Positions 63,045 to 64,000 of a stretch of DNA of 64,000 bases are shown piece after piece; the stretch's first letter is position 1, and each line of letters starts with the position of its first letter. Source of the stretch: Streptomyces olivaceus (GTDB lineage: Bacteria > Actinomycetota > Actinomycetes > Streptomycetales > Streptomycetaceae); the NCBI RefSeq assembly GCF_000721235.1, contig NZ_JOFH01000017.1:88437-152436 (forward strand). Reading direction: 5' to 3'. Position numbers and translations under genes: made by a program. The notes beneath the pieces were generated by a model. That model had not been told where the DNA came from. It searched no databases and was given only the letters and a program-made list of their open reading frames with translations.

Positions 63045-63539
63045 TCATGCGAAGACGGTGGCCACGGCGAAGCAGCCGCAGCCCGCGACTGCCAGGACGA
63101 GAGAGCACTGCACCCGGCGGTGTTTCGCCCAGGCGATCTCGCTCATCACCACCACCTGCCGGGTAAGCGAAGGCAGTGGGTCTGTGTTCCGCAGCGCGCT
63201 CTCCAGTACGGCGGGTTCCATGAGCCGCAGGTGTCCGAAGTACAGGAAGTCGCCATCCGGTTCTGGCCCCCGCCGCTCCTTGCCGAGCCGGGGAGAAACA
63301 GCCCATGCGGCACAACAGGCACCCGCCATGATGAGCACGATGCCGGTCCACAACAGCGCCTGCGACGCGCCGGACTCGAACTCGCCTACCGCCCGCCGGG
63401 AACTCGCCAGCAGGCTCAGTACGGCCAGCGTGGTGGACTGCAGGGTCAAGGCGAGCGCGGCTTTCGAATCCGCCTTGGCCGTTGCATCCGCGACGGCCAA
63501 CTGGATCTTCCACGCTGTTTCGGTCGGCTCAGTCGGCAC
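63045..63539 (-). CDS. Pycsar-type transmembrane effector (PycTM-like)
   Basis: This 164-residue protein matches the transmembrane effector family of cyclic-nucleotide phage defence (Pycsar). Helix 1 is AALALTLQSTTLAVLSLLA, helix 2 ALLWTGIVLIMAGACCAAWA, followed by the SPRLG turn, a soluble part with FLYFGHLRLM and LPSLTRQVVVMSEIAWAKHR, and helix 3 CSLVLAVAGCGCFAVATVF. These effectors are thought to bind cCMP or cUMP and damage the membrane. The GTG at 63539 with GGGGG upstream is favoured; a GTG at 63575 lacks a ribosome site. It heads the operon, 18 bp before the Crp gene. Confidence 0.78.
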   Translation of the reverse strand: MPTEPTETAWKIQLAVADATAKADSKAALALTLQSTTLAVLSLLASSRRAVGEFESGASQALLWTGIVLIMAGACCAAWAVSPRLGKERRGPEPDGDFLYFGHLRLMEPAVLESALRNTDPLPSLTRQVVVMSEIAWAKHRRVQCSLVLAVAGCGCFAVATVFA

Positions 63540-63911
63540 GGTGGCATCCCCCTGGGTGCAGCAGGTAGCACTCACTGGTGCTGCGCTGAAGGCTGCGCAG
63601 GCATGACCTTCCTAAAACGTGCGGCGGATATCTTGGCCTGAACACGTGGGAAAGCGGGCGATCCCGGTACGCGAGGTGGGCCGGAAGATCAGAGCTTCCG
63701 CCGGGCGATGGACTCAGAATTCCGCTAGCCGGAGGGGGACCCTGTAGCGGCCCGAAGCACTCGTTGGAGCCTGATCTCTCGGGTCGTTTACCGCTCCCGC
63801 TCCATGGCCCTCTTTTGCTCAACGGGTGGCCTGCCCGCCGTGGCCCGCGACGCCCGCATGTTAGGGGCGTCAGTGAGTCTGCGACTCCCCGCAGAGTGTT
63901 TAGAAGTCATC
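63540..63911. other. Intergenic region between the effector operon and an IS end
   Basis: About 370 bp without a coding gene that I can support. It should contain the promoter of the minus-strand operon. The right part (about 63890-63911) probably belongs to the end of the adjacent insertion sequence. Confidence 0.5.
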
Positions 63912-64000
63912 TCATTTGGCCAGCCTGCGGTAGCAGATGAGGGTGCAGGCGATGCTGGTGAAGGCTAGGAAGTGATCGGCTCTGCGTTCGTAGCGGCGGT
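63912..64000 (-). CDS. IS5-family transposase, C-terminal end (partial)
   Basis: The last 29 codons of a transposase, cut by the window edge: RYERRADHFLAFTSIACTLI then CYRRLAK and stop. This end is typical of IS5-family transposases of Streptomyces. It is a different element from that at 25642. Whether it is intact cannot be seen. Confidence 0.85.
   Translation of the reverse strand, partial: RRYERRADHFLAFTSIACTLICYRRLAK

Overview
The window is chromosomal DNA of a Streptomyces or close relative. It has very high GC, GTG starts, GGAGG-type ribosome sites, tightly packed genes and many actinomycete families: a LAL regulator, a butyrolactone-receptor-like TetR, DUF2252, HdeD, a DevR/OsdR system, Acg nitroreductase and PPDK.

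Positions 1-9260 are ordinary accessory metabolism: a LysR fragment, a TetR/flavin-reductase divergent pair with two matching operators, a LacI regulator, thioredoxin next to a pyridine-nucleotide disulfide oxidoreductase, a peptide deformylase with a collagen-like tail, a PepSY membrane protein, a TPR protein and a pirin. Positions 9260-13000 hold a stand-alone AIPR phage-resistance gene behind a 1.2 kb gene-free stretch, and a butyrolactone-receptor-like TetR. Positions 13300-22250 are mainly a minus-strand run of small membrane and envelope-stress proteins (HdeD, SHOCT, DUF7144, lipid kinase, LapA) and a divergent K+ channel/DUF2252 pair.

At 22249-29605 an MFS pump sits beside a LAL (MalT-type) regulator gene that is cut in two by a 2.9 kb insertion. 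The insertion has matching terminal inverted repeats and a short target duplication. Besides an IS5-family transposase it carries an HxlR regulator and its own MFS efflux pump. Removing the element and one duplication copy restores a 901-codon reading frame exactly.

Positions 30000-55630 form a dormancy/hypoxia cluster of the OsdRK (DevRS) type: the two-component pair itself, four intact universal stress proteins and one decayed copy, an Rv1733c-like membrane protein, two CBS-BON proteins, two PNPOx-like proteins, an Acg nitroreductase, PPDK, a zinc alcohol dehydrogenase, a Pat-like GNAT/acyl-CoA synthetase, nicotinate phosphoribosyltransferase and a HypE homologue. Palindromes built like the DevR box (GGGCCG-N2-CGGCCC) recur 60-150 bp upstream of the transcription units, which suggests one regulon. 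Parts of it are decaying or repurposed: a pyruvate-formate-lyase activase pseudogene, HypE without its C-terminal Cys, and a hydrolase without its Ser and His.

Positions 55820-64000 are a defence-like island between mobile-element remnants. It holds a large protein with a HEPN-type RNxxxH motif, an IS110 remnant, and a compact six-gene minus-strand operon: a Pycsar-type transmembrane effector, a Crp/Fnr regulator with an intact cyclic-nucleotide pocket, a divergent class III cyclase-like protein, a P-loop-like NTPase/helical-repeat protein and two unknown proteins. The cyclase-like C-terminus and the NTPase N-terminus share a QYGxH motif reminiscent of amyloid signalling motifs. This is the best candidate for a new system in the window. 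The right edge is the 3' end of another IS5-type transposase.
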